Counted from the first letter of the stretch, positions 30,465-44,044 are shown. The stretch is 64,000 bases of DNA from Haliotis asinina (GCF_037392515.1 NC_090288.1:6503501-6567500); one strand, 5' to 3'. A program made the numbers and translations. The notes: generated by a model not told the origin, from the sequence alone.

Positions 30465-32089
30465 GTCGGTTCTTGGTGTTCTCTGATGGGAAATGACATG
30501 GACTTCTAGCTAAATACACTGTTTAAATATTCATAACTGGTTGTACCTAATCACCGATTTGCCAGCAAGTCTCAAAGGAGATTTAGTTGTACGATCCCTT
30601 GTTGGTTTTTAACTAGCAGTACAAGCCGTGAGGGCAATCTGTTGCTTCTGTGGTGGGGAGCTCATTATTATTCGCCATCACTATTTGCCATTTGGGTTTT
30701 GTTTTAAGATTGGAGGGATATACGGTTTCTTCCTTAATGGTGTTTCTCTGTACATTTATAGGACTTCGGCACTACTGTACATAGCATCAGGGTACCCACG
30801 CAACAAAGGTACTCGAGTATGCGACCATGTTCTTGCACCTTTGTTGGAAGTTGTTGTCGAAGATGGTATGGTATTCCCTCTGGTTGCTAGAAATCAGAAT
30901 AAAATCATTAAAATGTGTAATCCCCTTTGCGCCTTGAGCACGCTGCAAGCTTGGAAACGATCGCATTATAAATGTGCACTATTTTTATTCATTTACTATG
31001 CGAAACAAATGTTGCTGTAGTCTTTATAAAGTGAAACCGATGAATTTCACTTTAAACAAAAAAGTAATTCAAATACAGTGAAATTACAATTGCGAATCCT
31101 CAAAATTTTACCTACAGAGCTGAACATTTAAATCTCAGAAAATTCAACTTAGCAAGTTGTTTAACAGTCTAAAGTTCATTTTAATAGATGTAATTTTTTG
31201 TTTAAAGAGATATTCATCATTTTCATTGCAAACAGACTATAGTACTGTTGGTCCAGCGTTGCAGGCGTGACGTTCATGACTGCTGCACGTGACTCCAGTC
31301 TTTACATTACTGGACATTTCTCAAAGCTTCAAATGTCCAAAAGAATCTTAAATGAAGCTAGAGCGATATCAGAAAATGAAAAACTTTGACAACTCTTCAG
31401 TCAGATCATATTGCTCCGGTCATATATATTGATATATACAGCTCGAGTGAAAAAATCGAAGCCTTTTTTTATGATGATATCTTAAATGAGAGAGGTATCA
31501 TTATTTATCTGGCCAATGTGGACTTAAGAGTACTTCAAATACGTTGACTAACGAAAATCCAAGAGCAACATGACATACGTCTCTATCCTACAATCTATCT
31601 TATATAATCAGTATCTCAGACAAAGGTGATGTCCCTTAAGGTCAATTTAAGTAAGTTATTGCGATTTTGTGTGACATGGAGACGCGGCTGTACTTTCGAG
31701 ATTGACATTTCCCCTTTGTGTTACCGGATGACAACACTAGTTGACAAATCATCGCGTTTAATCTCCAAGCCGGAAGTACGTGTGGGAGATTCTCTCACAT
31801 CATTGTCATGAATGACACCAAATAGATGGTCACTGTAAGTGTGACAGAACATGAACCGGTAGCAGACATCTTCATTGTATATACGGTTTTGTTTAAGGAC
31901 CAATTAACTGTTGTAGCTACTTCAAGCACACATTCGTGACAACGTCGAATATATCATTTTGATCGTGCCAACCTATATTGATTTCAACACGCAGAGGATA
32001 TTGAAGGCAGGGACGTAGTGTCCAGTGATAGGTTTTGTTAAAGCTTCGGAACATCAGAGACCATTTATGAGAAATTGTATGCCAAAGTG

Positions 32090-32240
32090 ACTGAGTTTAG
32101 TTTCATGCTGTTTTAGCAATGTTTAAGCAAGGGACCACCAGGAATGGGCTTCGCATATTGTAGCAAAGTGGGGAATCAAACGCGGGTACTCGACGTGACG
32201 CGCGAACGCTTTAACCACTAGGCTACTCCATCGCCAAGGT
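32090..32240 (-). mobile_element. tRNA-headed SINE
   Basis: Antisense: GACTGAGTTTAGTTTCATGC, TTAGCAATGTTTAAGCAAG, GGAATCAAACGCGGGTACTC (B-box complement), GCTTTAACCACTAGGCTACT (A-box complement). Confidence 0.75.
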
Positions 32241-33359
32241 GTACCAGTTCTGTGCGATCTGTGCATATATGGAAATTCGACACCATTCCGTCTCAGTACC
32301 TGGTGCCTTTGCCTTTGCTGACATGAGACATGCATCCCCCTTCATCAAATTCAAAACCCATAGACACTCCATATACGATATGTGCTTAGTATTTAAGCAC
32401 CGTTAGAGCATTTTCAACGACACTTATCAATTTCAACGCATGCATTTCCCATTTTATTTCCACTCAGCATATTTCGAATTTGCAGTCACATTGTGGACTT
32501 TGGGTTCCTCTGTCAGGCAATCTCATGGAGTCGTATGCTGCTTCAAGAGTCTGTTTGTTTTCTTCGGTTGTTGTACGTCAATATATTATGTCCATTCGTT
32601 TAACGTCCATGCAGACTAGTAAGTAGCATCACATATTCAGATACATGGACTTTCAAATTAAAAGTGCTTCTGCGCCCATTCTTTGAAAACTGGACCCAAA
32701 GCACAAGTACTGCAGTTTTATACTCAGCATTTTGTAGATGTTTTCAAACTATTTTCCAAACCGATCAAAGTGCTTACGCACATGTGCTACTTTACATACT
32801 AAAAAGTGTGTAATAGTAATGAAATGCTTAAGGATTACGGTTTTAATGTAAAATAATAAAGCAAATGGAATTTCAAAAATTATATTGGAATTTTCAACAT
32901 AAAATAACATTGAAAATGACATGAATTCAATTCAACACAATTTGGTGTATATATGTTCACTGTTAAAGGTGTTTGATATTTGGCAAAAGGTGACACGATT
33001 GACAGTTTCAAACACCACGTGATAGCAATATGTGACAGTCGTTTCTAATACCGATATGATGTCACTTTTCCTTATGTTTCTATTAGCTATGCTATACCAG
33101 CCCACGATGGTGAGTATTATTGCACGCATTATATATTGTAGCTTTACAATAGGTTACTATGTCACTGATAGATTCTACATATAAAGACCTGCACGTGTAT
33201 CCAATTTACAGATAGATAATTGGAAGTGCATCTGCGTCGTATAACACCGAAGCGTGATGCAAGACTTTGGTCAAAGTCTGAAAGTGCTGATATAGCATTA
33301 CGCTGTATATAGCACCTGAATATGGTGCCCGTCACTTCATGGACCTGAATACTAATATG

Positions 33360-34950
33360 CTTGACTTACTGTCCTGTTTTGCATCAGCCTTAATATTGAC
33401 ACGGATCGCCCTTGTATCTTATTCTTTGTCATTAACACGTAGCGTCGTAATGCCCTCGACCTCCTCTGACAAAGCACTAAGACTATCGTAAGTCACTAAG
33501 GTAATCTTAGTGAAATGTTAAAGAATGGGAGTTATGTTAACTCAGTAAAAGTGGCTTCGTAATGTCGTAATGTCGTAACATTGTCGTAATGTTTATATAT
33601 TGACATCTGTCTCCGTATTGTCTTATACAATATTAACCTTAATCTTACCATGCATCGTCGTACTGACCTGGGTTAAGATTTCCGAAGCTCTCTTAGCGCT
33701 AAGATAGTCGTAAGTGCCATACATCAACATTAATTATGTTTGTATGCATCACCGTAACGATATGTTTTGTATTGACAGTATGGTGGCATGAATAGTAGAA
33801 ATGCCTCATTCTTAGTATTAAATATGGTCTTAATACCCTGAGCTGTATCAACCGTAATATCAACATGTATCGACTTCGTGCCTTCTATTGTATCAGCCAT
33901 CACATTTACATATAGACCCGTAATACTTTATTTACATATACAGCCGTAATAGTTTATACTGTATCAATCTTAATGTCGACATTTATCGATTTTAAGGCTT
34001 CTATTATATCAGCCTTCACATTTACATATATACCCGTAATACTTTATTTACATATACAGCCGTAATAGTTTATACTGTATCAATCTTAATGTCGACATTT
34101 ATCGATTTTAAGGCTTCTATTATATCAGCCTTCACATTTACATATAGACCCGTAATACTTTATTTACATATACAGCCGTAATAGTTTATACTGTATCAAT
34201 CTTAATGTCGACATTTATCGATTTTAAGGCTTCTATTATATCAGCCTTCACATTTACATATACCGCCGTAATAGTGTATACTGTATCAACCTTAATGTCG
34301 ACATGTATCGACGTTATGCCTTCCGTTGTATCAGTTTTTACGCTTACAGGTACCGCCGCAATGCTTTTTATTGTGTCATGTGGTGCTGGCATGCCTTTTA
34401 CAGTAGAAGTATTCGCCCCCACATGTATCGTCGTGATGTATCAGCGTGCATCAACCATAATATGATGATAACGATGACAGAATATTTGTATAGCGCACAT
34501 ATCCATGCAACTAGTACATGCTCAAGGCGCTTGATATCGTCGTAATGCCCTGTGCCGTATCCCCTCTGTGCCATACCAACCTTAATATTAACACACATCG
34601 TCGCAAAGCCCTGCACAGTATCAGTCTTAATACTTATGATCGTCGTCTTAAAGCGTTATTCTGCATGAACCTTAATATTAACACGCATTGTCGTAATGAC
34701 CTGCACCCTATCAACCCGTATACTGTCATGCATCTCGTAATGCCTTTTGATGCATTTACCATAATATCTTTATTAATACCTTATTCTGTATCAAGCTTAA
34801 AACCAATATTTTCGTCGTAATATTTATTAAACATAATGTTAACATGCATCGTCGTAACGAAACAATTTTGATATTAACACACCCCTTCCTGATCAATGTC
34901 TCATTCTGCGTCAAGCTAAATTTACTAACATAAATTTTCCTAATACCCTG
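33360..34950. repeat. Decayed 45-bp minisatellite with a 116-bp higher-order core
   Basis: The motif ATCAACCTTAATATTAACAC then CATCGTCGTAATGCC recurs about every 45 bp in diverged form. In the centre three segments begin ATCAATCTTAATGTCGAC at 33963, 34079 and 34195 (period exactly 116), then a 90-bp (2 x 45) step to 34285. On the minus strand the centre reads as 15-residue repeats such as VDTVYTITAVYVNVK. Confidence 0.8.
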
Positions 34951-35206
34951 TACCGTATCAATCTTAACATTAGCACATATGCATCCTTGATATCAATGTT
35001 CCGCAAGCATACATAGATATGGATGACGATGAGTTAGCATTTCGCGGTCGTTATATAATACACAATACAAATTCACGAAACATTCAGTATCTTACATAAC
35101 ATTCTGATAATGATCACGGCCATTCAGTTGAATGTAAGGTAAGCCGATATTGATCATGGTTGCGTCTGTATCAGTGCAATCATGAACTAATACGGAAAGT
35201 ACTCAC

Positions 35207-35288
35207 GGTTTGCTGAAATAATAGCGGAGATGACGCTAACGATGATGATGACTGAGTATGACATGGATGTCGCTGACATGTCCTTCAT
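35207..35288 (-). CDS. Putative alternative first exon encoding a signal peptide
   Basis: ATG at 35288 opens 27 codons: polar MKDMSATSMSYS followed by a hydrophobic core VIIIVSVISAIISA, then a GTGAGT donor in phase 1. The phase matches exon 2 of the defensin-like protease, and a GC-rich promoter-like stretch lies about 150 bases upstream. No downstream exon was found between it and the other first exon, so an alternative first exon of the protease is the simplest reading. A separate gene with unrecognised exons is possible. Confidence 0.5.
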
Positions 35289-35433
35289 TGTCGATGAAGT
35301 CGTGCAGTTTCTTGCCACTGTAGTGTTGTTAAGCAGTTGACTACCTGACAAGATGCTGCTGGCTATTGAGCGACTGCCCCTCGTCACACTGCCTTTACCA
35401 ACACCCCTCCGTCCCTCCCTACACCCACGCGCT

Positions 35434-35464
35434 CCGCCCCCTCCCTCAGGCGCACGTGACCAAT
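35434..35464 (-). promoter_or_regulatory. Candidate promoter: CCAAT box, E-box and GC box
   Basis: Reading along the minus strand there is an inverted CCAAT (ATTGG, 35464-35460), CACGTG (35458-35453) and GGGGCGG (35440-35434), in a CpG-rich island unlike the AT-rich surroundings. It lies about 150 bases upstream of the signal-peptide ATG at 35288. Confidence 0.5.
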
Positions 35465-35796
35465 CAGTTGTCTGTCTTCTTCATCCTGTAAGGCGAGCCG
35501 CCATCATTGGTTCTGCACCAGATACATCGTTTGAGGACCTTGCAGACACCCATCACTCATCCAGTTGTCTGGCAGACAGAATTATAGAGGAGTCGACATA
35601 GAAAAACACAGTTAATCACCAACGATGTATTTAAAAAAGCTGTACTTAAAATTTTGTACAAAAAGAAGTGTGCACATTGTTACCATAAAACCAACGAATT
35701 AGACTCAAGCTGGAAACCCGGTTTAATGCACTTGAATGAACACTTCAAAATGATCATGAAAAATAGGTAGCAGTTTCGTATCTCGAATGCTTTTTT

Positions 35797-36281
35797 TGAT
35801 TAGGATACAATGGCAGCTACGTCATGAAGCCTGAAAAGTCGCCTTTTAAAACATTAACACCAGTTTGACAGATTTCAAATTACATCTCCCTTAAACAACT
35901 GTTCTGTCAACTGTCATCGGAGGGCCAAATGAAATATATTCCTGTCAATGTGGTTTGATTTCACTCTAAGGAAACTTTAAAGAAAACACAAACAACTCCT
36001 TGAATTTTGTCTGTGTTATAGATTTCATGTCGTAAAGATAAACGCATCCCTTTTCGGTTAATTTAGTGAACGGCATAAAGTCTGCAAAACTGTTGCTGCT
36101 TCCTCTGTTAGAACTTAAATGAAATCAGAAACGTTTCAAATTGACATTGAAATGCACACACCTTTTTCATTATCTCTCTTGGTGCTGTTTGTGATTCTCA
36201 AGACCTAAACACGTGTATGTATGTATGTATGTATGTATGTATGTATGTATGTATGTATGTATGTATGTATGTATGTATGTA

Positions 36282-36360
<79 letters not shown>

Positions 36361-36475
36361 ATGTAGGTAGGTAGGTAGGTGAATGTATGTAGGTGTGCGC
36401 GTGCGTGTGCGTGTACGTGTGCGTGTGCGTGTGCGTGTGCGTGTGTGTGTATCTATGTCTTCTGTGCTACGCATG
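35797..36475 (+). repeat. Dispersed element A, copy 2, with compound (GTAT)n/(GT)n tail
   Basis: Matches copy 1 (29520-30180) at moderate divergence from ATTAGGATACAATGGCA to ATTCTCAAGACCTAAAC. The tail is (GTAT)n at 36213-36288, (GT)n at 36288-36344, then GTAT, GTAG and GTGC variants to about 36455. Confidence 0.75.
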
Positions 36476-36599
36476 GTTGTTTATGGATGTGTATGTAAAT
36501 ACAAAAGGTTATGAAGGCACTACTTCCAGTGTTAACAAACGTGGAGCCTGGTACATCGGCTGTCGTGTGAAAGTTGATCATAGTCCAAGCGACATACAA

Positions 36600-38690
36600 G
36601 GATAATTGCTTTTATCACTTAATACCCTTCTATCAAATAAATCACTCCTGCGCTGAGGGTGTTTACAAATGAAGACACAAACAAAGCACGCAAATACAAC
36701 GAACACAGCAGTTTAACGAGGCCAGATGTCTGATCAATTTCCAAACTTGCTGCTTGTGGTCTTTCCATGAATCAAAAATAGATGTCTCTTGCGATACATT
36801 ACATTTTGTCGGTCTGTGGAAAGTCTTACTGCCATGACAATATCAAACAGGTCGGGTATACTTCATTCCACACCAGCCTCCCATCCATAGCTTCCTTTTG
36901 TTGAATAGAAATGAGACTAGCTAATTGAACTGAATCGAAAGACTATCGCTTAAGAGATATGTTTGGTCTTTAGAAATAGTACCCTGAGACAATGTCAAAG
37001 GCGCATGAAGCAAACAAAACGATGAGTCACAGACCTTGTGACATATCATATCAATATTCTGTGAACTTGTTTATACACCCTTGTGATGAGATTTGTCTTC
37101 AGACAGCAATATTCCAGCTATGTACACATGGTCCGCTGTAGGATTCCGACTACAAAATAAGTCTGTGCTTCTTAGTTACTATGTCACGGTGACGACATCA
37201 GAACTTCGGGAACAAAAGCGTACCCTTTCTTCCAGATGGCACCATAACAGACACACCTACATGTAGGTCAGTTGTTCCTCTGAGAAAAACACGGGAACTT
37301 ATGGCAGATTTGGAAAAAATAATTGCACCCGATGTCGTTTCTTTCACGGACTCGCGAAACTTGAAAATGTTTCTAATACATCTCCAAAAGAAACTTTAAT
37401 ACGCTCTGCTTGACCTTGTAAGTTAACCGATTGTGTTTAACAACATAAACGTGTGGTTTTGTGTTGAAATAATAAAGTTTTATTACCTATATAGAGTCAT
37501 CTTTCGGAACGTTTTCTATGCATTGTGTTCTTTCTGAAATCATGATATCGCTGAGTGCAAACAACTACCTTCTTCCCAACCCAACCTTGTGACGAAATGG
37601 ATACCTTAGTAACTGTACATTACACTCGATCAATATTTATCAGAATAACTTCAATTTAGTTGTTTTCAAACTTCGTTTTACTGCATAAAAATGGGTTGAA
37701 TTGCCACGGAAACAGAAAACAGATACCATCATCTATTTTGTCATGACGTCATGGTTCAGGTTTTCACATTAGAAACCCCTGCAAACGCCACAGGTTCCAA
37801 AGAAAATAAGTACTAGGTTATCGATTATACACCAGAAAGATTACCCAACCACCCCGTCTTACTGGCTTCCATGGGTTTCACGTCTTGCTCCCTGTATTGT
37901 GGCAAGGAGGTCCTGTAAATTGTTTTTGCGAGAAACTGTCCTTGCCTGAGGAATGGAATCCAATATGAACATAGAGTGCATTCACTTTTATGACCATTTT
38001 GCGGATGAAGGTGACACCATTTATGAAGATCCTACTCAGACGTTCCTTGCACCAGATGGACGATAAGATGCAAAATCCACTCGCTGGCAGGATTTCTATG
38101 ACAACGATGAAGTTTGAGAACCAATAATGGTAACATTTCCTGGACATTATACTCCTTTAACATTTCAGACGGTCACACCAGTAACGAGCATTACATCAAG
38201 TAGATAAGATTCCTTCCGCATGTTTTGCAGGAAGTTCTGCATAAATTTTATGCGTTCATGACATTTATTGTAGAAATGTACTTAACCAATATAAAATATT
38301 AGTTTAGCACCCAAGGCGACTGAAGATGACTTTCAGTCAGAAAACGAACTGAATGAATTTCTGGGATGATGATTCTTGCATTTTTGCTTCATGAAATTTC
38401 AACTCCTCGTGACTATGTGTCTTTCTGCCTATCAATTTTCATTAGGCGCCGATTCCACAGTAAGAATTCAGATTGCATTTTAATTGAGTCTGATGTTCAT
38501 CTGGCTGCTGTTTTGATCGATTGTTGCCTTATTATCTTGACAATCAGCCTCGCCAGTGCGTCTGATTGATGGTGGCGACACATCCTTGACGAACACGAAA
38601 AGGGGGATAACTTTGACTTTCCACATGATGAATAATTGCTACGTTTACATAAATATTCTTGTCAACTAATATACATGCTCAAGGAGGGAC
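36600..38690. other. Gene-free interval
   Basis: I see no supported gene. A SINE tail fragment (CAGCAATATTCCAGCTATG) lies at 37105-37125. Around 37880-38150 both strands have short frames with somewhat protein-like runs broken by stops, perhaps a decayed transposon; I do not recognise it. Confidence 0.4.
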
Positions 38691-38780
38691 GATGGATAGA
38701 GCGTCTGGGCGAACGCATGCCAAAAGCCTTAAAAGATGGCACTTGTTGCTACCTTGCATGGCTCTCGGGTTGAAGGAAGA
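38690..38780 (+). mobile_element. tRNA-like element fragment
   Basis: GGATAGAGCGTCTGGGCGAA resembles a tRNA A box region, then GCATGCCAAAAGCCTTA, which also occurs at 50130-50160, then CTCTCGGGTTGAAGG. Confidence 0.35.
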
Positions 38781-38869
38781 ACTAATAGTTTCCTTGCAAT
38801 GTTTCTAAGGTGGTCTATTGTACTAGCACCATATATAACAGGGATAAGTCACTTCTAGTATTGACAGCG

Positions 38870-39081
38870 TGCGCACACGCAATGGCACAAACACACACAC
38901 ACTCATACTGCACAAGCATACTGCACACTCACACACACTGCAAAGCACGCACACAAAGATACCGACACAAGCGCGCGCACGTTCACGCACGCACACTCAC
39001 CATGAACAAGCCCGTGCGCAAACACATACTTCCACGGGCACACACACTCATACTACAAAAAAGCACGCTCGCGGACACACA

Positions 39082-39131
<50 letters not shown>
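38870..39131. repeat. CA-rich tract ending in (AC)n(AG)n
   Basis: Interrupted CACACA and GCGCGC sequence, then pure (AC)n at about 39075-39099 directly followed by (AG)n to 39131. The 179-codon ORF over it is low complexity. Confidence 0.85.
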
Positions 39132-39132
<1 letters not shown>

Positions 39133-41150
39133 CATTGTGCGATTCCTGCTATATCACCAGTATGTGTTTATGAATCAAACAGTTTTGACATCAGGTGTCT
39201 TGCACTTTGATGACAACGTCAAAAACACATACAAAGGCACCCCAATTCATCTGGTAGCCTCTCATATCCAGCATTGTTACCGACAAGGAACATGCTCTAA
39301 CCAGGAATACCCATTTGGTTCATGCTATCGATCTTTCCAAACTACATGATGTGGTATATTCATTGATGAGTATTTATAAGGCGCTATTCATGCTCAAAAC
39401 ACAAAAAATGAGAGAAAAGGTAACCGAATGTAATAACAGTGTGAAATAAAACCGTGAAATAATTGCCTCAAATAAAGACTATGAATAATAGCAGTGGACA
39501 AAGTCTATGAAGAACCCTCAGTGAAAAATAGCCTGCGAAATAGGTGAATCTGGAGTTTTGATATTTGGAAAAAAGATTATTGTGAGCGAACATCGTTTAA
39601 CGCAGATCCACCGTTAGGGGTGTTTTGACAAGTATAATCGTTATTCTGAACTCTTTCCCCTCTGAGTTTAAAAGTTAAAAACTTTATTTTCAATTAAGAT
39701 TGCTCTGCCTATTCTAAGCAGATAAGACTCTATTGTAAAATCACGTTTATTAATCAGATGTGATCCCCATAGTACATTTCAACGCTTATACATGTCAGTA
39801 TCTCTTGAAAGCACATTACCCACGATTCACCAAGGACGTTATTTAGTGCAAACTGTCTGTCAAACTGACACGTCCAAAGTAGAATATCCATGTATGAGTT
39901 TAACGTGCTGGCGACAAGCCATGGCATGTAACAATCATTTCTTAATAGCAATATCACGTTATATCTTGCTGCAAATAAATGGATTTTTTTCATTACCAAA
40001 GGGCAAGAACTGTGAAATATCCATACATGCATCATGACAATACACTTCACATTTTGATTTTTAAATAATCCCTCTCATAGTTATAGTCAGCGTCATGATT
40101 CAAGACCATGACCAAATGTTTCATGACATTTTGAAAATCTTGTTAATAAAAATCGAAATCTAAGTCACATATGTTACATTCTCTGGTGTGTTGGCATGTG
40201 TTTTGTGTTGAAAACATTCGCTAAAAGAGAGCATACCCTTGTTCCTCTCACACCTCACAATTTTGTGTATTGTGGTCCTTTTGGCCAACCTTACTATCAA
40301 ATCCACATCATTATCGAATCGCCATATCCATTTTCATTGTGCTTGCTCCCCAAACAATGGGATGTACCTTCTTTCGTGTGGCAGTTTGGCCAAATATGGA
40401 TGTGTTTTCAGTGGCAATGCTATACAACATCATTGGACAAAACATTTTTTCTAGATGGAGACAAAACATATAACATACATATAACCTCGATACTTCGATC
40501 ACAGGCCTGTCTCGGGTATTATGAGACACCTAGTGGTCAGCGTGGTGGCCTGCAATACAGAGAACGGTGTTTGATTATAAGAATAGTTTGTTATTGTTGA
40601 CACATGTTATTGTGTCTGGGCTAAAAGGGCTTATTCATTGTTGAACCCACTGGCCCACTCTTGTATTTGCACCATTTAACACCAATAAACACCGCCAACA
40701 ACTTGCCCATAACCTAAATAAACGAATATACCACCAAAACAAACCTCTACCCACTGAACTATCAGCTACAATCATATCCGACCCTCTGACCAGGACTGAC
40801 CACTATCAAGTAGCCAACCAACCACTTGTCCACATCAACGTCCAACTCTCACACTCACTATCCGATAGCTTAATATGTACACGATAAATGAAAATTTTTA
40901 GAATATCCATTTATTTTCATTCATTATGGGTAAATTTGGCTGCAATTGTACTACCAATGAATTTTGTTCTGCAATTCAGTCGTGTACTGCCTTTATTACT
41001 TTGTAGTAAATTATATTGATTTCACAAACATAATAATTTCATAGGTCAGTTCTTCAATTTTGTGCAAATTGATGGTTTATTATGATTTTGTTTTGGTGGA
41101 CGTATTTTTTCATTTTGGAAATGGACACTTTACAGTCATGATAATGAGAC
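39132..41150. other. Gene-free AT-rich interval
   Basis: Several overlapping ORFs of 60-134 codons on both strands lack family features, splice context and codon bias. I see no repeat family here either. Confidence 0.4.
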
Positions 41151-41154
41151 ACAA

Positions 41155-41355
41155 ATCCGTGAAGATCCATATTAGAACTGGTCTTCAGCAGCCCATAGGC
41201 GACAAACGTGATCGGGTGGTCAGGGTGGTTGACTTGGTTGACATATTATGTTATTGTATCCCGATTGATCGAGGCTCACGATGTCATTCACTATCGTCTG
41301 GTGCATACTCGATTATTTACCGACCACCGACATATAGCTGGAATATTGCTAAGAA
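41155..41355 (+). mobile_element. SINE, long family
   Basis: Sense: CGTGAAGATCCATATTAGAA, GGTCTTCAGCAGCCCATAGG, GATCGGGTGGTCAGGGTGG, GACCACCGACATATAGCTGG. Truncated before the tail, followed by CCAACCAACCAACC. Confidence 0.8.
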
Positions 41356-42194
41356 CAAACCAACCAACCAACCAAATGCAACGGACCTGATGACGGGTAA
41401 TTGCAGTTCATTTCTCTGAACAGACGATGGTTGTACAGGTTCTCACACAAGCCGTATAATGTAAATGATCTGACATTAACTCATAGTTAGTATTCTTTTG
41501 ATACCTTAAATTATCCCATCATGTTTCACCATCGATGCATCACGTGCCTAATACACTCAGCCCATGCCATTCTCGTAGAAGGCAAACTGTATATACTTGG
41601 CATCCTGTCAACGCTGGTGATGGTTGCAGAGACTTAACGCAGTAAGCATTTTTAACACGACAAGCACATACATACGTGTTTCATTGAACTGACACCGTGC
41701 ATTTCATTATGCCTGGTGGTCAAAGGGGATACAGACTTACAGCTATGGCGATGTACCATGTGAAATGTATGTACAGTATCTCTGGGCTTGAAGTTGGCAT
41801 GCTTTGTAGTAAATGCTCGCACGTTTCTAAGAATTAAAGGACATAAAAAAGATCACTACAACAATTAAAGAGACAACATAGACACATTTCATATATGGTC
41901 ATAGGGAGTCGATAATGTGAATCCAGTACGTAAGAGCTTTCTCCAATATAGGTGCTGATACGCTGAGAAATGACTAAAACAATGTCGAAGTACAATAAAA
42001 AATCACTGCTATGTTCAGGTGTTGGTGGCTTGGTGTTTGGCGACACTAAAGAACCAAAGAGCATATGCACTCAGTTGTATTTTGGCTAAAATATGACAAA
42101 CGACATTATCAAATGGTTGATTGGTGGTTCTGTTTTTTCCCTTGTCCTTATTTTTATATATGATGTTACTATCTTTTTGTATATAATTAATCTA

Positions 42195-42320
42195 GTGTGG
42201 GTGAGGCAATCCAGTGACTGATTATCACGAGCATCGATATATGCAATAAGGTAACAATAGCTTGTATCTACTAAGTCAGTGACCCTGACAAACCAATCAC
42301 CTGACTTTTGGTGGATGAAC
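42195..42320 (-). mobile_element. SINE fragment
   Basis: GGCAATCCAGTGACTGATTA, CGAGCATCGATATATGCAAT, then GTCAGTGACCCTGACAAACC: the middle of the long family, antisense. Confidence 0.55.
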
Positions 42321-42599
42321 ACTTCTAATCTTGACCAGGGTTGATGGTAAAATATTTGATACATCTGATTCTGGTATCAAAGCTGTTTTATGAATCTGAG
42401 GTTTCTAGGTTGCCCAAAGTTTAAACAAAAAAACATGTTTAGAAATCACTGGAAAATAGTAATGATGTCAGTTTTTCGGGAAAAGGTGAGCGTATTTAGC
42501 TCCCTCGGCAGCAACAAGATTCAGCTAATTTTAAAAGTTGCATCTTTTGCCACTAATGAATCAAATTTCAAAATGTTCTCCGTATGTCTACTCTTCAGT

Positions 42600-42725
42600 A
42601 AGCATTCGCTCGTCATGTTATAAACCCGGGTTTGTTTCACCACATGCAAAACCCATTTCTGGTGTCACCCGCACTGATATTGCTGGAATATTGCGGCGTA
42701 AAACCTTACTCATTCACTACACGTC
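42600..42725 (+). mobile_element. tRNA-headed SINE
   Basis: Sense: GCATTCGCTCGTCATG, AAACCCGGGTTTGTTTCACC, CCCATTTCTGGTGTCACCCG, GATATTGCTGGAATATTGCG, GCGTAAAACC and the tail TTACTCATTCACT. Confidence 0.8.
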
Positions 42726-43122
42726 AGTCAAAAGAATAGATGTCCAGCTAATATCACGTTCCCAACTCCTCTCTGCTATTTCCTTGCTGCATCAGGTCGT
42801 TGGTGTCTCGAGATAAATAGGGAATTGTGCATAGGTGCACTAGGATAAGATTACACTTGCTAAGCAACCTGTTCAGGGGTGACATTAAGCTGGCTAAAGG
42901 ATGGCACTTTCACGTTGAACTAAAATTGAAACATCTCAAGTCTTTGGTGTCTGCGTTGAACCTTTGAGCTAAACCAAGCAGGCTATTTCATCTAATAATA
43001 TTAAGAGGTCGTCGTACACAAAAACTGTTCTCAAAGACACAGTGTTCAAGGCCTCAGCAATAAAGTTTAATGGAAGGAGTTACGAGAACATTTTCAAATT
43101 GGACTCACTAGTGTTACTTACA

Positions 43123-43350
43123 GTGAGTTAGTGAGTTTAATTTTACGCCTCACTCAGCAATATGGCCACGGTCTGTAAATAATCGAGTTTGGGCCTGTTA
43201 GTCGAGCTGAGCTTGAACATCCATCAACGAAATTGGGAACCGGTCACATGTGTCAACCAAGTCAGCGAGCCTGACCACCCGATCCCGTTAGTCGCCTCTT
43301 GCGACCAGCGTAATCGCCTTTTATGGCAAGCATGGGGTCTATTCTAACAA
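43123..43350 (-). mobile_element. SINE, long family
   Basis: Antisense: GTGAGTTAGTGAGTTTAATT, ACGCCTCACTCAGCAATATG, GACCACCCGATCCCGTTAGT, GGCAAGCATGGGG. Confidence 0.85.
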
Positions 43351-44044
43351 TCTGTGTTAGAACTGCATGTTTCTGCCCAAAGAGTGACACAGAAAAGGAT
43401 ACATCAATGAAGTGTCTTTAAATATTTGCCCACTGATTAAAATGAATCCTCTGAATTGTCTGGCTTTACCATAGATATTTTTCATTAGCATTGAGCTACA
43501 CAGAATGTTCATTTCCTTTGGAAGACATATGAGACACAATTAATGACGTGATCTTTAAAACAATCAGTCTTATTTCAGTTACGGAGGTACCACGTTCATC
43601 GTCTTAATGGAACTGTATCAGTGACATGTAATTTGGTTAAACGGAACTGATCCAGATCATCGTCTTTATAAACCTACGATGATGTCTTTGTGGATTCGTA
43701 ATGACAATTACCAGTTGTAATTGTTCAATGTGGTTTTACGAAATTAACAATGTTAAGGTATTTGCAAGTCTACCAAACCAATGGCCGGCAGCACGAACAC
43801 ATTCCAGCCTCCACTGGAATGTGTTCAGTTCTACCTCCAATTACATTTGTACTTGATGGCCATCATGTGCTTTCACCTGGTTTCTCATAAACACAGGAAG
43901 TTGTTTCATTGCTTTGAATTGCTGATCATGTAACATATTTGCACTTATACTTTCATAAACCAACATTGTACCACCCATCCATTATACATGACGGCTCTAA
44001 CCAGATCTGGGTTTGAATCCTAGTTATAAGGTCCTGCGTACTTT

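Noticed and set aside
30628-31020. 130-codon plus-strand ORF between genes
   Set aside because: No domain, no splice context, irregular composition; compatible with chance in AT-rich DNA.
34186-34465. ORFs on both strands with internal repeats
   Set aside because: Lie in the 45-bp minisatellite; open on both strands because the period is a multiple of three. Kept as a repeat finding, not a gene.
35353-35601. 82-codon plus ORF rich in Pro and Arg
   Set aside because: Antisense to the CpG-rich promoter-like region; composition driven by C-rich sequence.
37878-38147. 89-codon minus ORF and protein-like plus-strand runs
   Set aside because: Frames on both strands are broken and I recognise no family; noted only as a possible decayed element.
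38810-39349. 179-codon ORF, second longest in the window
   Set aside because: Half of it lies in CA/GA simple repeats and the remainder has no recognisable features.
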